From Alloprevotella sp. (GTDB lineage Bacteria; Bacteroidota; Bacteroidia; Bacteroidales; Bacteroidaceae), in NCBI GenBank assembly GCA_015259235.1, contig JABZGM010000063.1, positions 1 to 10,847 on the forward strand: DNA of 10,847 nt, given 5' to 3'. Positions 8,057 through 10,847 of the stretch are shown in pieces. Numbering within the stretch: position 1 is the stretch's first letter; each line of letters starts with the position of its first letter. The translations under genes were made by a program, and so were the position numbers. The notes beneath the pieces were generated by a model. It did no database searches. It had not been told where the DNA came from and saw only the letters and a program-made list of their open reading frames with translations.

Positions 8057-8087
8057 CGAATTTACATAAAAAAGAGCACCGAAACAA
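8057..8087 (-). promoter_or_regulatory. Candidate promoter of the small lipoprotein gene
   Basis: On the minus strand TTG (8087-8085), a 20-base spacer, then TAAATTCG (8064-8057) fits the Bacteroidetes -33 TTG / -7 TAnnTTTG arrangement with one mismatch in the -7 box. Transcription would start near 8050, about 23 bases before the ATG at 8027. The spacing match makes this better supported than a lone -7 box. Confidence 0.5.
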
Positions 8088-8160
8088 GCAAATCCGAGGA
8101 AAATATCTCATATATAGCTAAATATCATTCGTCAAGCGCGAAAAATCCAGAAATAATTAC

Positions 8161-8168
8161 TATATTTG
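8161..8168 (+). promoter_or_regulatory. Candidate -7 promoter element for rpsA
   Basis: TATATTTG is an exact TAnnTTTG match and is followed by GCA, as often seen at Bacteroidetes starts. It would place the transcript start near 8175 and give rpsA a leader of about 145 bases. No TTG is present at the usual -33 distance, which is common in weakly conserved promoters of this phylum. A/T-rich sequence (8101-8160) lies just upstream. Confidence 0.5.
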
Positions 8169-8177
8169 CAGCGGCTT

Positions 8178-8233
8178 ATGGCTCAATGGCTCATGAGCCA
8201 CCATTGACATGTCGGTCAATGTGGGTGCAGCCC
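8178..8233 (+). promoter_or_regulatory. Structured 5' leader of rpsA, possible autoregulatory element
   Basis: The leader begins with a tandem 8-base repeat, ATGGCTCA twice (8178-8185 and 8186-8193), followed by TGAGCCA (8194-8200). Either copy can pair with TGAGCCA: the first gives a 7-bp stem with an 8-base loop, the second a 5-bp stem with loop CATG. Next comes ATTGAC/GTCAAT (8203-8208 with 8215-8220, loop ATGTCG) and a small GGG/CCC hairpin (8223-8233). An A/T-rich unstructured stretch (8282-8320) then leads to the ATG with no Shine-Dalgarno. S1 is known to repress its own mRNA in Escherichia coli; a similar role here is inference from structure and position. Confidence 0.45.
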
Positions 8234-8320
8234 CCGTTTCTCCAATATGGGACACCTACTTTGTGCGGACTTTCGATGGCACATCATTCATTCATTTATT
8301 TATCTACAAACTTAACATTA

Positions 8321-10105
8321 ATGGAGAATCTCAAAAACATTGCTCCTTTGGCCGATTTCGACTGGGACGCATTTGAAAACGGTAGCGTAGCTGGCGAAGC
8401 TAAGGAAACTCTCGTTGCTGCCTACGACCAAACTCTCAACAACGTTCACGAGCACGAAGTTGCAGAAGGTGAAGTTACTAACATCACCAAGCGTGAAGTT
8501 GTGGTGCGCATCGGTTCTAAGAGCGATGGTATCATCCCCGTAAGCGAATTCCGCTACAACCCCGATCTCAAGATTGGTGACACTGTAGAAGTTTACGTGG
8601 AAAGCCTCGAAGACAAGAAGGGTCAACTCGTACTCTCTCACAAGAAGGCTCGCGCTAGCAAGTCTTGGGAGCGTATCAACGAAGCCCTCGAGAACAAGGA
8701 AATCATCAAGGGTTTCATCAAGTGCCGCACCAAGGGTGGTATGATCGTAGACGTATTCGGTCTCGAAGCGTTCCTCCCCGGTTCACAAATCGACGTGAAG
8801 CCCATCCGCGACTACGATGTATTCGTTGGTAAGACTATGGAATTCCAAGTTGTCAAGATCAACCAAGAATACAAGAACGTTGTAGTTAGCCACAAGGCGC
8901 TCATCGAAGCTGAACTCGAAGCTCAAAAGCAAGAAATCATCAGCAAGCTCGAAAAGGGTCAAGTGCTCGAAGGTACCGTTAAGAACATCACCAACTACGG
9001 TGTGTTCATCGACCTCGGTGGCGTTGACGGTCTCGTACACATCACTGACCTCTCTTGGGGTCGCGTGAGCAATCCTCGCGAAGTGGTTCAAGACGACCAA
9101 AAGCTCAACGTGGTTATCCTCGACTTCGACGAAGAAAAGAAGCGCATCGCTCTTGGTATCAAGCAACTCACTCCTCACCCCTGGGATGCACTCGATCCTA
9201 ACCTCAAGGTGGGCGACAAGGTTAAGGGCCGCGTAGTAGTGATGGCTGACTATGGTGCATTCGTAGAAATCGCACCTGGTGTTGAAGGTCTCATCCACGT
9301 TTCTGAAATGTCTTGGAGCCAACACCTCCGTTCTGCACAAGACTTCCTCAAGGTAGGTGACGAAATCGAAGCTGTAATCCTCACCCTCGATCGCACTGAC
9401 CGCAAGATGTCTCTCGGCATCAAGCAACTCAAGGAAGATCCTTGGAAGGATATCGAAGTGAAGTACCCCGTTGGTTCTCAGCACACTGCTAAGGTGCGCA
9501 ACTTCACTAACTTCGGCGTGTTCGTAGAGCTCGAAGAAGGTGTTGATGGTCTCATCCACATCTCTGACCTCTCTTGGACTAAGAAGGTGAAGCACCCCAG
9601 CGAGTTCACTCAAGTTGGTGCTCCTATCGAAGTTAAGGTGCTCGAAATCGACAAGGAAAACCGTCGTCTCAGCCTCGGTCACAAGCAACTCGAAGAAAAT
9701 CCTTGGGATGTATTCGAAACTGTATTCACCGAAGGTAGCACTCACGAAGGTACTATCACCGAACTTCACGACAAGGGTGCTGTTGTTCAGCTCCAATATG
9801 GCGTTGAAGGCTTCGTAACTCCTAAGCACCTCGTGAAGGAAGATGGCAGCAAGGCTCAACTTAACGACAAGCTCAACTTCGTTGTGCTCGAGTTCAACAA
9901 GGACGGCAAGCGCATCCTCCTCTCTCACACTCGCACTTTCGACCAAAGCGTATCTGCAGAACGCAGCGAAAAGAAGACTCGCCGTGCTGCTGCTCCTCGC
10001 AAGGAAGAAAACACTGCTAACATCCAAAACCAAGCTGCTTCTACTAGCCTTGGTGACATCGATGCTCTTGCAGCGCTTAAGGCTAAGATGGAAAAGGGTC
10101 AATAA
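8321..10105 (+). CDS. rpsA: 30S ribosomal protein S1
   Basis: S1 binds mRNA on the small ribosomal subunit and helps load transcripts that lack strong Shine-Dalgarno sequences, which fits this phylum. The 594 residues hold six S1 (OB-fold) domains at about 48-108, 129-192, 214-283, 299-370, 385-457 and 472-537. Domains 3-5 carry the strongest RNA-binding pattern, with YGVFIDL, YGAFVEI and FGVFVEL followed by GLVHITDLSW, GLIHVSEMSW and GLIHISDLSW. Domains 1 and 2, which contact the ribosome in known S1 proteins, are more divergent. A basic, Ala/Ser-rich tail (541-594) ends with the helix-like DALAALKAKMEKGQ. The frame stays open upstream to 8051, but the added residues do not look like S1 and would cover the -7 box and leader; the ATG at 8321 (MENLKNIAPLADFDWDAF) gives the expected N terminus. 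Codon use is very biased (Leu mostly CTC, Lys AAG, Asn AAC), as in highly expressed genes, and explains the long spurious frames on the opposite strand. Confidence 0.98.
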   Translation: MENLKNIAPLADFDWDAFENGSVAGEAKETLVAAYDQTLNNVHEHEVAEGEVTNITKREVVVRIGSKSDGIIPVSEFRYNPDLKIGDTVEVYVESLEDKKGQLVLSHKKARASKSWERINEALENKEIIKGFIKCRTKGGMIVDVFGLEAFLPGSQIDVKPIRDYDVFVGKTMEFQVVKINQEYKNVVVSHKALIEAELEAQKQEIISKLEKGQVLEGTVKNITNYGVFIDLGGVDGLVHITDLSWGRVSNPREVVQDDQKLNVVILDFDEEKKRIALGIKQLTPHPWDALDPNLKVGDKVKGRVVVMADYGAFVEIAPGVEGLIHVSEMSWSQHLRSAQDFLKVGDEIEAVILTLDRTDRKMSLGIKQLKEDPWKDIEVKYPVGSQHTAKVRNFTNFGVFVELEEGVDGLIHISDLSWTKKVKHPSEFTQVGAPIEVKVLEIDKENRRLSLGHKQLEENPWDVFETVFTEGSTHEGTITELHDKGAVVQLQYGVEGFVTPKHLVKEDGSKAQLNDKLNFVVLEFNKDGKRILLSHTRTFDQSVSAERSEKKTRRAAAPRKEENTANIQNQAASTSLGDIDALAALKAKMEKGQ

Positions 10106-10129
10106 TCTCCCCTCTTTCTCTTCTCACCT

Positions 10130-10163
10130 AGCACCTACTCCACCTCGGAGTAGGTGCTTTTTT
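10130..10163 (+). terminator. Intrinsic terminator of rpsA
   Basis: AGCACCTACTCC (10130-10141) pairs perfectly with GGAGTAGGTGCT (10147-10158) around the 5-base loop ACCTC, and T continues to 10163. It begins 25 bases after the rpsA stop. A 12-bp GC-containing stem with an immediate T-run is a textbook Rho-independent terminator. Confidence 0.95.
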
Positions 10164-10572
10164 GTTTCCCCCCAATCGCCAAAAGGTTATTACATACTCA
10201 ACAGATTCTATTCAATTGTTGAGTAAATAGCACACTGTTTGCCTTTGGTGTAGTAGACCAAGACTAGAACCAACGAGAGATAAGATGCAAATAAGAAAAT
10301 GAAAAAGGAGAGGTCCTAATCTTTTCCGTTACCAGTAACGCTTTTACGGTCTAATGACCAATTTGGGTTAAAAGCAAAGTGCTACATTATTTTCGAGCTT
10401 CAGCTTTGTTCACGTAGTTCAGTACGCTCCCTTCAGCCTCAATGCCTTACATTTTATCCCTATATAAAAGACCCAAGAAACACCGAAAAACTTCATAACA
10501 ACACGTAGAGCCTCAAAAAGACATCTCAACACACAAAATCGCCTCACAAGGAAAAACGCTGCGGAATTGAGG
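10164..10572. other. Gene-free intergenic stretch with small inverted repeats
   Basis: I find no credible coding frame, tRNA or rRNA here. Besides the 9-bp inverted repeat listed separately, it holds TTGGT/ACCAA around GTAGTAG (near 10245-10261), CGTTAC-CA-GTAACG (10327-10340) nested within CCGT/ACGG and GGTC/GACC (10312-10359), two copies of CTTCAGC (10398-10404 and 10431-10437), and between them an imperfect palindrome (CGTA, six bases, TACG). The 10441-10560 part is A-rich and shows nothing definite. It separates the convergent ends of rpsA and the right-edge gene. Confidence 0.6.
10195..10225. repeat. 9-bp perfect inverted repeat with 13-base spacer
   Basis: TACTCAACA (10195-10203) and TGTTGAGTA (10217-10225) are exact reverse complements separated by 13 bases. 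No T-run follows on either strand, so it is not an obvious terminator. It sits 32 bases past the rpsA terminator. It could be a protein-binding site or a repeat remnant; a function is not established. Confidence 0.55.
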
Positions 10573-10630
10573 TTAAAAACAAATAGGTGCTTAATTGAAG
10601 CCTTAGTCAGGCTTCAATTAAGCACCTATT
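10573..10630 (-). terminator. Long perfect hairpin with T-rich flank, likely minus-strand terminator
   Basis: Bases 10582-10603 and 10609-10630 form a perfect 22-bp inverted repeat around the loop TAGTC; the outer arms begin AATAGGTGC and end GCACCTATT. On the minus strand the stem is followed by TGTTTTT (10581-10575), while the plus-strand side has no T-run. Together this suggests a minus-strand terminator about 115 bases beyond the stop of the right-edge gene. A stem this long could instead be the relic of a small mobile repeat or the end of a small RNA. Confidence 0.6.
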
Positions 10631-10689
10631 GGAGGTCAAGTAAGGCTTAGTTGCGATGCAAGTAAGCACCTGTAAGGATTGGAATAAGG

Positions 10690-10740
10690 AAAAAACAGGA
10701 CATTATGCCTCACCCTTTTGGGATGGGTAAGGGAAGTCCT
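10690..10740 (-). terminator. Terminator of the right-edge minus-strand gene
   Basis: Five bases after the stop, minus-strand AGGAC (10740-10736) pairs with GTCCT (10701-10697). Inside, CCTTACCC pairs with GGGTGAGG (8 bp, one G-T pair) around the loop ATCCCAAAA. One base later comes a run of six T (10695-10690). The two-part stem plus T-run supports an intrinsic terminator. Confidence 0.75.
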
Positions 10741-10744
10741 CCTT

Positions 10745-10847
10745 TTATTTTTCAGTATAATCTGCGATGAGCTGCTGGAGTCCTTCTTTTGTGCGGGTGT
10801 CATACTTGGCAGCATCCATGCTCGGCTTATTCAGATATTCCGTAGTC
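10745..10847 (-). CDS. C-terminal end of an unidentified protein (right edge)
   Basis: The minus strand is open from the window edge to a TAA at 10747-10745 and encodes the last 33 residues of a protein, beginning TTEYLNKPSMDAA and ending LQQLIADYTEK. The other two minus frames have early stops, the composition is protein-like, and a terminator follows directly, so this is a real gene end. The fragment is too short to name a family. It looks soluble and helical, with alternating charged and hydrophobic residues, and has no membrane segment. It converges on rpsA, and the 580-base gap between them holds terminators for both. Confidence 0.75.
   Translation of the reverse strand, partial: TTEYLNKPSMDAAKYDTRTKEGLQQLIADYTEK

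Noticed and set aside
8051..8320. 90-codon upstream extension of rpsA
   Set aside because: It would cover the -7 box and the leader hairpins, and the residues are unlike any S1 N terminus.
8783..10102. 439-codon minus-strand open frame opposite rpsA
   Set aside because: It mirrors the repetitive, codon-biased S1 domains and resembles no known protein.
10387..10449. Short minus-strand peptide reading IEAEGSVLNYVNKAEARK before a stop, considered as a gene remnant
   Set aside because: No start, no upstream continuation and no recognisable homology; too short to support a pseudogene.
10582..10630. Invertible DNA switch, integron site or IS end at the long inverted repeat
   Set aside because: The arms are only 5 bases apart, leaving nothing to invert, and there is no recombinase, transposase or target duplication nearby. 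The T-rich minus-strand flank favours a terminator.
10164..10744. CRISPR array or tRNA cluster in the gene-free stretch
   Set aside because: There are no regularly spaced repeats and no T-loop or cloverleaf pattern.

Overview
The window looks like chromosomal DNA of a Bacteroidales bacterium, most likely in or near Prevotellaceae (Prevotella/Alloprevotella type). This rests on the sequence of ribosomal protein S1, a 415-residue phosphoglycerate kinase with an extra segment after its ENLRFYP motif, short relaxed-lipobox lipoproteins, -7 boxes of the Bacteroidetes TAnnTTTG type, and A/T-rich translation starts without clear Shine-Dalgarno sequences. The genus is inferred from memory of these families, not from a search.

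Layout, left to right. Positions 1-8027 are all on the minus strand. In transcription order they are: a 160-residue lipoprotein of unknown function (8027-7545); a large AddA/RecB-type helicase-nuclease (7339-3941); phosphoglycerate kinase pgk (3661-2414) with a strong intrinsic terminator; a solute-binding-like lipoprotein (2328-1435) that starts only a few bases after that terminator; and the first 434 residues of an unrecognised, probably helical protein (1303 to the window edge). rpsA (ribosomal protein S1, six S1 domains, 8321-10105) is divergent, on the plus strand, with a structured 5' leader and a textbook terminator at 10130-10163. From 10164 to 10744 there is no gene. This stretch holds several inverted repeats and two apparent minus-strand terminators. 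At the right edge (10745-10847) is the last 33 codons of a minus-strand gene that converges on rpsA.

The genes do not form one pathway. pgk is central glycolysis, rpsA is translation, the helicase-nuclease is double-strand break repair, and the lipoproteins are envelope proteins. Spacing (130-280 bases) and terminators suggest mostly separate transcription units.

I see no phage, IS element, CRISPR array, toxin-antitoxin pair, defence island, tRNA or rRNA, and no convincing new multi-gene system. The parts most worth a second look are the rpsA leader with competing hairpins, the 22-bp perfect stem plus its partial copies near 10582-10671, the helicase with no visible AddB partner, and the unrecognised partial protein at the left edge.
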